From Climacium dendroides (lineage: Eukaryota > Streptophyta > Bryopsida > Hypnales > Climaciaceae): DNA of 64,000 bases. The DNA is taken from the NCBI GenBank assembly GCA_950106755.1, contig OX467087.1, forward strand, positions 5,708,047-5,772,046, given 5' to 3'. Every line of letters starts with the position of its first letter. Within the stretch, counting starts at the first letter, position 1. A program made the translations under genes and the position numbers. The notes beneath the pieces are model-generated. The model worked only from the letters and a program-made list of their open reading frames with translations, ran no database searches and had not been told where the DNA came from. Below, piece by piece: positions 24,116 to 35,541 of this stretch.

Positions 24116-24948
24116 AACAAAACATTTAGTGAGTTCATGTAAGTTGAAATGAACTATTTAGGAAGCTTCAAGAAAGATAGGAAAATCACACTAATGGAAA
24201 GAAGGAGCCATATTCTCTATTTATGAATAGCAAAAAGCATGCTTTGGAAGTTCCCATGCTTGACTATGGGCTTCCAAAGTGTAATTTATATCTATGTTTT
24301 TAGGTGCCAAGGTAATATATTAGAAAAAGAGGTTTTAAAGCAAATAAAAACTATACTATTTTTTAAAGAAACTTTGAGCCAAATACACTAAATGAAATTG
24401 GAAGTAAATATATCGCTTTTGGCCACCAGAATACTTTGGGTTGCTCTATCACTACTGAAAGTGAGTGGTTCTAAGTGACACCATTCTCTTGATGAGAGAA
24501 TTTAGTTTGAATTTCAGAATTGACAATATGGACTTGGGAATAAAATGAACACCACCATTTATTGAAAAATAACATGCCTCTTCTTACACAACAAATAATA
24601 AATGACAACCATACATATAGAAATGGGCTCCATCGAGATAGGTTATCATAGCCTTGTATGAAATGTACAACAAGTGGACCCACTTGTATAAGGTTGTAAC
24701 ATCGATTACCACCAACTTGAACTTTTTAGGCACAATTTTCTTTGAACGTGCTTGGGACCCATTTGATTTGATCACAAAGTTTGGGACCCATTTCATGTGA
24801 CTCGCTTACTTCTGAGGCTTGTTGGAAGCTTCCAGGAATCCAATTGTCAGTATGACATTTGATAGATAGCAATAGGTCTTGGCGATCTAGTACGCTGCAA
24901 TAGTTACAAGGAATTGTAAGTTATCTGACGTTTGGCAATGATCTCCTT
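24116..24948. other. AT-rich intergenic sequence
   Basis: No recognisable gene. Two overlapping 70-codon minus-strand frames (24,471-24,683 and 24,584-24,796) have no identifiable domain. Nothing else is seen. Confidence 0.4.
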
Positions 24949-24949
24949 T

Positions 24950-24971
24950 AATAATAATAATAATAATAATA

Positions 24972-25006
<35 letters not shown>

Positions 25007-25011
25007 CAAAT
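24950..25011. repeat. (AAT)n microsatellite
   Basis: About twenty AAT units with one AGT interruption, followed by an A-rich stretch and a few more AAT units to 25,020. Confidence 0.95.
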
Positions 25012-25559
25012 AATAATAATTTTTAAAAATTAAAAATAAAGTTACAAAGTATTATATTTTACAGACAGTATAAGCTTTGCAAGGATGGAGTGTGAGTGAT
25101 CAAACAGCTAGGGTAGAACCACCCATCACCAACCACAACCCCATCAGCAATCAGTACGGGGGCTGAAATTAAAGAGAGGCTGGACTAATTTTCAAACATG
25201 AGTTCTTGATTTCCCACTATCAATTCCTCCATTCTTTTCATGACACATCTCCTTGATTTGGCGTGCCAAAGTGAACAAGAAGCAGTTTCTTAAATGAGCA
25301 GTTTTGGAAAACATTGGATATGGGTCCAGATCAACTTTCGCCTTCCAAATTTCATAGTAATTCCAATTCAAGCGATAAAATTACCAAATTTTGGCAATCC
25401 CCCTCATTTCCATCTCTGCACCTGTGAAAACATTTGCTTCATTACTGTACTTCACCTCATGTCCACAGTTGCTTATTTAGTCGGTTATGGGTGGTTCTAC
25501 CCTAATGAAGTTTAAGCAGGAGGCTCAAAATATGAGTGGGCATTAAGAATTGGCCATAT

Positions 25560-25865
25560 AGGTGGTTGTGAATGGATATGAAGTGGTTTTTAAATGGACC
25601 TTTGTAGTCCTTGAATGAATGAAAATAAAAAGCATTGTTAATGACAAGAGCCAATCATACTCTTTGCTTTCCCATTTATCTTCAAGAAGTTACAAGTGAA
25701 CAGTTATGGAAGCCCTAAGGACATAAATAGGGACCTATACCACATCTTGTTTGAAAATTCATAACTAATTCAAAAATTATCCAAAAAATATGAAACAACT
25801 TGGGTTAGATGCCAATTCCTCTTTTCTTTTAAGGAAAATTTACCGAAAAATGTTTTGAGAAGTTT
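25560..25865 (+). repeat. Dispersed repeat family A, copy 2
   Basis: Shares the tgaaaattcataa(c/a)taattca block, the acttgggttaga block and the flanking T-rich segments with 60,710-60,850, and more weakly with 770-1,110. Non-coding. Confidence 0.55.
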
Positions 25866-25879
25866 CACCTGCCCAAAAT

Positions 25880-26240
25880 TCAGTTTCAGTCCTTAGATGC
25901 TCACTTATGGACCAACTACCTTATACCCAAGCTGCATGTGGATCGCAGTCACACACAAAAAGAATTGAAAAGACTGATATTTCTGAACTAGGGACTCTGT
26001 GGGTGGCTGCGCCAACGGGCCAAGACACAGCCAGTGTGCAGGCCTGGGTTGAATTTCTGCCCCACGGCAGACTTGCCAAGTACCCAGCCATGCCAAGATT
26101 TGCTGGGAATGGGCAAATGGTGCGGCTTGGGTGTGTCACAATAAGTCATTTTGGCACAATTTTTCACATACAAAACTCCAACTGGCCCTTAGATAAGCTC
26201 CAAGCTAAGCATAGCAAGCTACTATTTTCCTATTAGAAGA
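25880..26240. other. GC-richer patch with overlapping unidentified frames
   Basis: Composition rises sharply from about 25,905 to 26,140. Frames are open on both strands (109 codons plus, 72 codons minus), which mostly reflects fewer stop codons in GC-richer DNA. No domain is recognised. The end of the minus-strand reading (a Cys-rich stretch encoding CDCDPHAAW) loosely resembles the retroposon at 62,555-62,785 (ending CNPHAACSW), so it may be a decayed relative of that element. Confidence 0.3.
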
Positions 26241-26381
26241 AAAACAAATGTCCAATTGTCATATGATGCACAAGTGAATCAAATACCAATGTCATTGTTC
26301 CAATAGCTTAAAAAAAAACTTTGTTGGCAAAATGAGGAAACAGTTTCATTGGCATTTGGTGAGATATCCATTGGGAAAAAG

Positions 26382-27260
26382 CCCCCCATTGCAACATTAT
26401 TGTTGCAATATTGTTTCAATGCTTGAACAATCATCATACTACTAAAATCACAAAGCCTTCTGTAATATCACATTTTTACACTGTGTGATATTACAGAAAT
26501 ACAATACCTTTGTAACATCACATTTATACACAATGTGATATTGTAGAGTTTTAACGGCCATTTCACCTCTGTAATATCACATAGTGTTAAAATGTGATAT
26601 TATAGAGGTACAGTGATATTATGGAGGTTTCATATTTCTTGGTTTCACACTTCATTTTACTTCTACAGTTCTATGATTTTTTAAGCTTTGAATGTTCTCA
26701 ATTCTAATCTTTTTTACTACCAAATGATTTGAAGCTTTGTTAAATTGAAGCAATTTTGGATTCTACAACAAAGTATTTACAAAGTCTTTGCAATTTGACA
26801 AATTTGCATTTCAATTCTTCAATTTTGGTCACCATTGTTTGTGAGTGAAGAAATTTATCAAGTGGTGGTGTCCTTGCAATGTTTTCATGTTTGCAAAATC
26901 TTTTTTTGTGAAAATTATGATATAAAAATTTTCTTTAATTACTTTCTATTGCACAATATATATGTATTTTCAAAGAATATTGTATGAAGATGTCAGTATT
27001 TTCATTTAAAGATTATACATATTTTATTAATCTACATTCTATCTCATGAGAAATTGATGAAAGTAATATAGTTAATGCGTAGCAAAGCAAGCGCCAACTG
27101 CTAGTAGAGTACTAAAAACATACTGTTTTCAGTATTGCAACAATACAATTTCAATGGAGGGTGTACTCTATTTACTAAAAATATACTATTGCAATATTGC
27201 AACAATATGTTTTTAGTACTCTACTGTTCAAGCATTGAAACAATATTGTTTCAATCAGGG
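26382..27260. mobile_element. TIR-bounded non-autonomous element (879 bp)
   Basis: The left end (26,382-26,433) carries attgtttcaatgcttgaaca, and the right end (27,222-27,260) carries its exact complement, tgttcaagcattgaaacaat, with further related bases out to runs of C and G at each extremity. Short internal copies of ttgcaatattgcaac also appear near both ends. The interior holds three hairpins (see next entry) and no long coding frame. Target duplication is not clear. Superfamily is not assignable by eye, though the catcaggg/cccc ends would be compatible with a hAT-type MITE. Confidence 0.6.
26458..26609. repeat. Three consecutive related hairpins
   Basis: Stem-loops at about 26,458-26,499, 26,510-26,546 and 26,566-26,609 share the arm tgtaatatcaca and its complement tgtgatattaca with slight changes. 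The first has a stem of at least 14 bp. Spacing is about 55 bp. They lie inside the TIR element and probably reflect repeated duplication of one palindrome. Confidence 0.75.
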
Positions 27261-28575
27261 TATAGTTTCTTAATGTCAATATGGAGAGGTTGTTTTTATA
27301 ATGAAATTCATTGTTCATGATGAATTTTCAAAGGGTATGGGATAATTTGAAGATAAGAGTTTGATCACTCATTGTCAAAAATTTTGGAATTGTATTTTAA
27401 GTAGAATTTTAAATCTCATTTAGGCATAGTAGAATAACATTTTCACATTAACTTTTGATTGGAGGTTCTAAATCTCAAATGAATTCTTGGAGATGAAAGT
27501 TATCTTCATTTACCAACTTTTCTTGACCATTTACCACGTTTATTGAAAAAAAATTCTTGTATGCTTAAATGAGGTCTAAAATTCTACTTCAAACACAATT
27601 CCTACTTTTGATTTAAGAATGAGCAGTTGAGCTCCTATTAATTCTAATTAATATATTCCACATGGATTGTTCTACCTCCTACCATCCCATATGTGTATAA
27701 GGAACTTTTCAACTCTTCAAAGAACTCTAAATTAGAAGAAAATATTTTTGAAGCCTTGCAAAGTAATTCTTAAGGAATTGGAAGTTAAACCTCTTATCGT
27801 TTAATTTTCAAGCTACAAAACTACTTCATACTTTCCTTGGCATGTCTACTGTGGGGTAGATGAGGAGTGGTGAGGTGGCCACGCTCTTCAAACCATCACT
27901 CTTAGTACACTAAAATTGGTAAATAGTGTTGGGTGATAATTAGTGTCATTCCCTGGTTTTTACCCCCAACACTATTTTCCAACTTATGTGTAAATAGTGT
28001 TGGGCACTTAATTTGTGCCGCCTAAATCTGGCCCTACCTTAGAAACCTCAATTTTGGGAACCACAATTTCTGCCCCCCGCCCCCGAAATCTTGGCCTTCC
28101 TTGGAAACTTTACTTTTGGTCTTCTCTCTTGCCGTGGAAGTTTTCTCCTTCCCTGGAATTTTTGTTTTTTGTTTGTTTGCTTCGCGGCGATTCATCCCTT
28201 CCCTAGCACACTGCAATTTCAGCCCATTGTAGTATTTAGTTTTGATTAGCCTTTGCCCCTCCGTTCGCAATTTCAGTTTTGGGTTTGAGTTTTCCTTGGG
28301 AGCGTAAGGCAGTTTTGGAGAGCTCCTTGAAGATTTCAGCCCACATTGTGAGCTTTGGAGGGGGGGTGGTTTATAGTCTGCCGACTCCCGCCGATTCATT
28401 GCCGCTTGAATTTGAATTTGAATCTTCCGGTGCCCCTAACTTTCAATTGAGGTATACAATTCAACTTTTCATGACACCATTGGATTTCTCTTCCTCTCTT
28501 CTATTTACTGTGAAAGATTGTTTTTTTTTTTTGGTCGCCATTTTTTTAAAACCATTTTTTTCAGGATTTTCTAGT

Positions 28576-30007
28576 ATGGACCACCCTCCGCTTGCTGATC
28601 TCGATGCCTCTCCCCGACACCTCCAACAAGTTTCTAGCATTGCAACTCGACGAGCTGTCACTGCTTGGATGGTGGAGGACGTCGCCATTCACAGTCAGCA
28701 TGGCCTAAATGTTCGCGTAATTCAAGCATTTCCAGAACATTTTTGTGGACAGCGCCCTGCCAACCTTGTAAAAGTCGGCCGATGGTGGCAGCAACACCAC
28801 CAATTCGATGAGGACAATGCAAAAAATGCAGCCCAAGTCACTGCATTCTCTTGAAGAATTCAACCGCCTTCGAAAATCAGGTGTAAAGTTTTCTTTTCTT
28901 CTTCTTCGTGAGTTGGCCCTTTCCATTCTCGTAGCTCGCGAGTCCAATTTCACAGCCCAATCTGTTGACCCAAAGGATAACATTTTGTTGGTTAACAAAA
29001 TTACTCCGAATTGGGTCAATCAATTCATGGAGAACCACAACATAGTCCTCCTCTCCCAACGTGGCCGTTTAACTTGTAGTCCTCAAAAAGAACTCCAAAT
29101 CGAACAACAATCCGCCTATCATTTGGGGGTTTTGCAAAGGGGATTTGCATCCGGGGAATTTGATGAAAATCTAATGGAAAATCTGGATGAAACCCATTTT
29201 GTTGTCAATCTTGACAATGGACGCACTTTAGGGTTTCGGGGGGACACAACAGTCAAATATGCTGAAGTGGTTTCGGGTGGGGAGTCTATGACTATGGTGG
29301 TTCGTATTTCAGGAGGCCGGCGTACTATGATAGAAGCTTCTATGCTCATTTTCACAAATGAAAATAGGAGCTGCCCTATACAAGGTCTAATTGATAATAT
29401 TCCCGGGGTGTCTTATAGGTCGGGCCCTAAAGGGTGGGTGGACCAAACCATCTTACCTGAATATTTTTTGGAAAATCGGGCATATCAAGCCGATCTTCAT
29501 CACCGCATGAAGATCATATGGCTTGATAATTGTACCGGCCATACGGTGACCCCTAGGTTGGCTAATGTCCTAGCAGCCAAAAATACAGTCTTCAAATTTT
29601 TACCTCCTTGTTCTACTCACCTTTGCCAACCAGTAGATACATTCTTGATTTCAAAGATCAAAGATGCATAGACAAGACGGTGGGAAGCCAAAAAAATTCA
29701 GTTGATACAAGAAAATGCTTGGCAAAATGCACCCCGGACAGATGGACAATGGTCAGGGAAGTTGACCAATTCAGGGAAACGTTTTTTCCTACAATTGGCT
29801 GCTGATAGTATAGAAGATGTTAATAGAGAGGTGGATTGTGACAACATCTCCTATGCTAGAAAAGCAATGATTCGTTGTGGCTTGGCATTAGGACTTGATG
29901 GATCTTGGAGTGTTGGACAATTATTTCCACATCTCCAAGACATTATTGCAAAACATTTGCAATACTTCCAAGGGGAAGAAGTGCCTAATTTAAATAGGGC
30001 AGTTTAG
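28576..30007 (+). pseudogene. pogo-like DDE transposase, one frameshift and one stop
   Basis: The first frame starts at ATG 28,576 and gives a putative DNA-binding N-terminus up to about 28,830. The frame then shifts by one base; the second frame is open to a TAG at 29,669-29,671 and, past it, to 30,007. The core holds the catalytic triad of the DDE_1 superfamily: D in LDETHF (codon near 29,186), D in IIWLDN (near 29,525) and D in HLCQPVD (near 29,636), a DD36D spacing. The TAG sits where the family usually has Trp before a basic stretch (KDA, stop, TRRWE), so it is a simple nonsense change. Pogo transposases cut and paste the element by its TIRs. With two lesions this copy is inactive unless it is spliced or read through, but it is close to intact. 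Confidence 0.88.
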
Positions 30008-30159
30008 AGATTTTTTTTTTTCAGTTTTTACTATTTTTTCCCTTCAATTTCTGGCCTACAACTACGACTATTATATTGTACTTTTGACTCTTCCTATATT
30101 TTGCAATATACACACATTATGAAAATTTTCAGCATTTCACCATTGCATTGTTTATTTCA

Positions 30160-30640
30160 CCATTTCATTGTTTTTTTGGGCTTTCCAGCATTTATTTCAA
30201 GATTTCATTTAACTTTCCAACTTCTCAGGATTTCATTGTTCTTTGGGAGCTTTTCAACATTCATTTCAGGATTTCATTGTTTTTTGGGAGCTTTTCAACA
30301 TTGATTTCTGGATTTCAGTGTTTTGTTGGGCTTTTCAACATTGATTTGTGGATTTCATTGTTTTCTTGGGCTTTTCACCATTTATTTCAGGATTTTAGTG
30401 TTTTTTGGGGCTTTTCACTATTTATTTCAGGATTTCATTGTTTTTCTAGGCTTTTCACCATTTATTTCAAGATTTCATTGTTTTCTTGGGCTTTTCACCA
30501 TTTATTTCAAGATTTCATTGTTTTTGGGGGGCTTCTCACCATTTCATTGTTTTGGGGGGCTTTCAACATTTATTTCAGGATTTCATTGTTTTTTTGGTTA
30601 TTTCACCATTTCATTGTTGTTTTTTGGGCTTTTCAACATT
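30160..30640 (+). repeat. Minisatellite, about 40-43 bp unit, inside the pogo-like element
   Basis: About ten imperfect units built on cattatttcaggatttcatt-like and gttttcttgggcttttca-like halves follow the transposase stop. Unit length near a multiple of three creates long spurious open frames (up to 222 codons). Confidence 0.9.
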
Positions 30641-30735
30641 CCAACATTTCAGCATTTCAGCATTTTAGCATTTTAGCATTTCAGCATTTCAGAATTTCAG
30701 CAATTCAGCAATTCAACAATTCAACATTTCAGCAT
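30630..30735 (+). repeat. Short tandem array of catttcag units
   Basis: Around a dozen imperfect 9-10 bp units (catttcag, cattttag, caattcag, caattcaa) continue from the minisatellite toward the right TIR. Confidence 0.85.
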
Positions 30736-30951
30736 TTCATACACCAGATTTTCCCAACCATTCCAACTATATTTTGTTACCATCTAACACTAAATGCACT
30801 CTTCTACAAATTCTGAAATGACGGAAATTTACTTCAAAGCTAAAATAGTATTAGAATCGATACAAAAAGATCTAACACTAAGTGTGCACATCGCTATTAG
30901 TGTTAGTTGGGATAATTAGTGTTGCCAACACTATTTACCAATTTTAGTGTA

Positions 30952-31038
30952 GTGATTTCTGCGTGAGTCATATTTTTTGATTTTACGATTCACTACAATC
31001 ATATTTTACAGTCATAAAACACTGCTTTTGTTGTAGTA
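30952..31038. mobile_element. Right-end relic of the 55.9 kb CACTA family
   Basis: Matches the last 90 bp of the CACTA element at 55,891-58,135, including acactgcttttgttgtagt at the terminus (final base changed). It begins directly after the TA of the pogo-like element, so the pogo element may have inserted into, or deleted part of, a CACTA copy. The corresponding left end was not found. Confidence 0.7.
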
Positions 31039-31839
31039 TAAACCTCATTGCAAGAACAAGTTATTCATGAGATGCAAGCAATTCATCAATACCAAGATGC
31101 ACATCAATATCAACAAGTTAGATACCATCAACAATCAATTCTAGTTAGTCATGAATCATCAAAAAATCATCAACCGTTTTTCTAGCAATAGTGACAAAAT
31201 CAACATACTTCAAATGGTTACCATTATTCATATATGGTGAATAAATTTAGGATTTTCATTCATTCTTTTTGGTGTTTATGGTTCTTGGTTTTGATGCATG
31301 GTGATCAATATATTGATTTCTAATGTAGTGTGTAAATGTGTAGGATTTTGTTGGATAGAATCGAATGTAAAATCAAAATGTTCAATTTCTGCCTCCTCAA
31401 ATTCTACGATTGGGATTGTTCCTCAATGTGCAACATCCATTTTGAAACATTCAACCTCATATTGTTCCAAAGAGGGAAAGGCAACCTTCCTAAAGGCTAA
31501 TGAATGTTATGTAGTGTATATCTATGTATGTATATATTACTACAACAAAATTTGTTGGATGCAACATTGACATCAAATAAGTTCCGTTGAAAAAACTTGG
31601 ATGGAACTTGTTTGATGTCATTGTTCAAACAAATTCCATCTAGAAAATGGACAAAAAATTGTGCAATGAAAATGTGATAGATGAAATCATGACATAGTTT
31701 ACATTTAACTAGTGTGCGCCTATGCCATTGCCACAACCAAAGTAAAAGTAAAAACTAATTTTTAATTCACAAATATTTTGAAATTCAATGACTTTGATTA
31801 TAATGTGAAAGATTGTATTCTTGATACAAATAGAAAACT
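31039..31839. other. AT-rich intergenic sequence
   Basis: No gene recognised. At 31,540-31,680 an inverted pair (aagttccgttg.../...acttgtttgatgtca with caaacaaattccatc) suggests another small foldback element, starting tactacaacaaaatttg near 31,540; its limits cannot be fixed. Confidence 0.35.
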
Positions 31840-31844
31840 TTATG

Positions 31845-32765
31845 CATGAAGGAATGCAAGGGCTTTGCTTTGTAGTGTTTGGACATGTGAAGTGGAATTT
31901 ATGGTTTTTTCAAAACAAAAGATAATTTAATTCAATTTTTAATTATTAATTTTAAAAAATCCATAGCTTTTACATCGTAAGTCCAAACGCCTTGAAATTG
32001 GCACAATTATAAAAAGCTTGCTCATAGGAATGCAAGGACATTGTTTTGTGACATTTGGAGTGCGATGTGAAAGTTATGATCTTTTCAAAATAAAAGATCA
32101 TTTAATTCAATTTTCATATTCATAAAAACTTTGAAATTCCATAACTTTCACACCATTTGTCCAAATGCCATGAAACAAAATCCTTGTACCCCTCTTTGCT
32201 AAGAACTTTCCAATGGTTCTAAGAATGCTAACAACTCATAGTTTCTTAGCTCTCATCATATAAAACAAAACAAAGGAAAGATCTATATCTTAAGTTAGGT
32301 TGTTTCTTTTGTATTGTTTTATTTTAGACATTGAGATTTAACAAACCAACAAATTGCAAGGCATACGGTAGCATTCTTGATACCACTCAAAAGCTCTTGG
32401 TAAGGAAGGGTGCATGGACTTTGTTTTGTGACGTTTGGACCTATGGTGTGAAAGTTATGGAATTTCAAAGTTTTTATGAATTCAAAAAAATGATTTAAAT
32501 ATCTTTTATTTTGGTAAATTCGTAACCTTTCTGATCTATGTCCAAATGCCACCAAAACAAAGCCCTTGCACTTCTTTGCGCATAGGGCTTTCCATTCATG
32601 TCAATTTCATGGTATTTGGGCCTATGGTATAAGAGCTATAAATTGAAATTGAAATAATTGAATTAAATTATTTTTATTTTAAAAAATCATAACTTTCACA
32701 TGGCATGTCCAAATGCCACAAAACAAAGCCCATGCACTCCTTTGTGCATTGGGTTTCCTATTTGT
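31845..32765. repeat. Palindromic repeat family G, six copies in both orientations
   Basis: A core of about 50 bp reads (gtgcatggactttgttttgtga, then cgtttggac, then tgtgaaagttatg) in the forward sense near 31,850, 32,035 and 32,405, and as its complement near 32,140, 32,520 and 32,695. A seventh complement copy lies at about 43,335-43,400. Alternating orientation means single strands could fold into long hairpins. The parent element is not recognised. Confidence 0.75.
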
Positions 32766-33084
32766 ACCAAGAAAGTAAATTCTCACATTACGATGTGAAA
32801 GATATTGAATTTCAAAGTTTTAATGGATTAAAAAATTTGGAAATTATTTTTACAATGTGAAAGATATTAAATTTTAAAGTTTTAATGAATTATTAAAAAT
32901 TATAAAAAAAATTGGAAATTATTTTTACTTTTGTCTTGGCTACGGCAACGACATAGGATACGCTAGTTTACTTGGATGAATGGATGAAAGATTTAAGGGT
33001 TTTGATTGGATGAATGGTTTAAGTATTTATCTTTTCATTTTGATACTTTTGTTGAAGATAAATAAAAAAAATTCTTTATCATTA

Positions 33085-33310
33085 ATAAACATGGATATTT
33101 GGCATCCAATGGATGACAAGGAATCCTTCTAGTAGGAAAGAAATGCAACTATTCAACCTTAGAATTTTGTTGTGAAAAAGAGAGGCCTTCTGTAGTAGTT
33201 TGACTTCCAAGTGCTTTACTATATCTTAAGCCAACCATTTACATGGTAATGAAAGGGATGATTTCCAAAGACACCTCTTTGTTAGTCACCTCTTTGTTTT
33301 TTAAGGGTTA
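33085..33310 (+). repeat. Dispersed repeat family F, distant copy
   Basis: Matches the copies at 23,200-24,115: tggatgacaa, gcaactattcaaccttagaattttg, gagaggccttct and a tgacttccaa block appear in the same order, with a ttaagggtta at the end. Confidence 0.7.
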
Positions 33311-33419
33311 ATTCACTTTAAAAATTAACCCTAGAAAAAAAGGTCCACTACTATTATTTCAATCCTTCCTATCCATCACTCTATTTGCCTCCATTTTACA
33401 ACCACATATGAAAGAGATC

Positions 33420-33980
<561 letters not shown>

Positions 33981-34328
33981 ATAATGAGGACATTTGCAAT
34001 ACTATAATGCACTTTTGTCTCTCTCATCCATTCGTACAAAATACCTCAATCCGAGTTCAGGCATAGATTTCAGACCATGATTCTTGGGTTCTGTTTCAAA
34101 TCTAAGTTCCAAAAAAACAGACATGTTCTCTATGTAAAACTGCAACCACAAATATCAGAATTGAAGCAGGGAAGGGGCTCAAGGCTAAGTTGACTACAAA
34201 GACCACATAATCTCAAGCAAAGCAACGATATGAAACACCTCCAAGTACCTTACTTTTGCACTACCATCCAAACCGACTAAATCAACAGTTGAAAGCACCC
34301 GCCCAACCAACGTTACACCTCAACTTCA

Positions 34329-34992
34329 TCAAAGCAGCATGTTGGGAACACCTTTCGTAACTGGAAATCGTCGGTTGGTCTCTGGACAGATCAGGGAACC
34401 TGCCACGCACAAATAAGCACATGACATTATGCAAACTTAGAAAATAGTTTCATGGTAACTTAACTAATTCTACAACGGCCATGGAATCATGGTTGCTGAT
34501 ACCTCTGCAAAATCTTCAACAATGTAGAACCAACTCAAATAGTGATCTAGAATGAACCCTATTCAAGCATTCAACTCCGAAATTTTGCTGCAAAGCATCA
34601 ACGACACCATCTAACGGTGATGGGATTACGTTATTGACTGTTGCAACTTCAGTGATCGCACTACATCCTCTTTATTATGACCTTCTCTGAACGACATTCT
34701 AGATATCCTGCACAATAGTCACACTATCATTGAGTGTAGCACCCTTGTCACACATTCAAATTACATCATGAAGAAAATTTTTGGACCGCAGGTGGTAAGA
34801 TTCAAGAGGGTTTAATGTACTACATTTTAAACTCCCACAAATGTATCACAAAAATACCTCAAGCAATGCATGGTGAAACTTATGGAGGAAATCTTCGTCT
34901 TCCAGCATTGCAGGCTCTACCTGCTCAGGAATGTCATTCAGGCCCAACTGCAACGCATTATCAACCCCACAAGTGAAAGACCTCTCCAAAGA
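34329..34992 (-). pseudogene. TRM112: TRM112-like gene remnant, two C-terminal exons
   Basis: TRM112 is a small zinc-binding activator of several methyltransferases acting on tRNA, rRNA and translation factors. Two minus-strand exon-like blocks match its C-terminal half. Block 1 (34,992-34,858) encodes LNDIPEQVEPAMLEDEDFLH then KFHHALLE and ends at a GT splice donor. Block 2 (34,399-34,329), after an AG acceptor, encodes SLICPETNRRFPVTKGVPNM then LL and a TGA. The short stretch that normally links them (about LHLEEG) was not found, and one extra T before the stop removes the usual acidic end (LLxEDEV). No N-terminal exon lies upstream on this strand. So this is most likely a gene fragment rather than a working gene; a gene with an undetected micro-exon cannot be ruled out. 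Confidence 0.65.
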
Positions 34993-35332
34993 CTTGCAGA
35001 AACCTATAGTTGGAGCTATTTTATATCCACAGCGAATGGCCTATCCAAAACATCCAAAAACTAAAACTGAGTTCCTAACACAATTATTTTCTCACGTTGT
35101 AGACTGAATCCCCTAGAATTGCACCACGTCACGGAGGGTCGACCAGAGTATATTGCCCTCCTACTCCAAATGCCTCCATGTGCATCGAGAACTCATATAA
35201 TCGATTTCTAACCCTAAATTTATAAAAAATTTAAAAACGAACTAAAGAAAACAAATTAGAGCAAATACAATGTATTGTCCAGCACTACTAAGTCACAACA
35301 AACAACATAATCGCAAAGACTCTGGCAAAGCC

Positions 35333-35492
35333 ATGAGGCGAACTCGTACACTGTGCGCGGCCCCGTGAAGCGCCTTCCAATCCAGCTTGAGGAAAAATGT
35401 CTCCGGTTTAGTCTTGTAACACCAGAGTTCATGCGTTTATTGATTCAGGAACTAAAGAATGTTGGAGGTGAGGAAGGACTTCAAAAGGTGTT
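35333..35492 (+). pseudogene. Possible TRM112-like N-terminal exon in opposite orientation
   Basis: The plus-strand frame reads VRGPVKRLPIQLEE then TPEFMRLLIQELKN. This resembles the N-terminal part of TRM112 (pattern N-x-K-G, then F-P-L-x-I-E, then N-P-E-F-L). It has an ATG at 35,333 in a different frame, so a one-base shift would be needed near 35,353, and a GT donor-like site follows at about 35,493. It points away from the C-terminal exons at 34,329-34,992, so if the identification is right the gene has been broken by an inversion or two fragments were captured separately. The match is by eye only. Confidence 0.35.
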
Positions 35493-35541
35493 GTTTTTCA
35501 GAGACTTAATCCCAATTTTTATAGTGACAAGCACAAGTTAG

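Larger units (their letters stand above)
27908..30949 (+). mobile_element. pogo/Tigger-like (Tc1-mariner superfamily) DNA transposon
   Basis: Perfect 25-bp terminal inverted repeats at 27,908-27,932 and 30,925-30,949, starting cactaaaattggtaaatagt, with TA on both sides (27,906-27,907 and 30,950-30,951), the standard target duplication of this superfamily. Related subterminal copies of the aacactatt/aatagtgtt motif occur inside both ends. The element is 3,042 bp and encodes a DDE_1-type transposase with a DNA-binding N-terminus. Perfect TIRs and few coding lesions indicate a relatively young insertion. Confidence 0.93.

Noticed and set aside
28034..28399. 121-codon minus-strand frame at the left part of the pogo element
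   Set aside because: Lys/Pro/Ser-rich shadow of the element's 5' leader, with no domain and opposite to the transposase.
30148..30816. 222-codon Phe/Ser/His-rich frame
   Set aside because: It is produced by the 40-43 bp minisatellite, whose unit length keeps frames open. It is not a protein.
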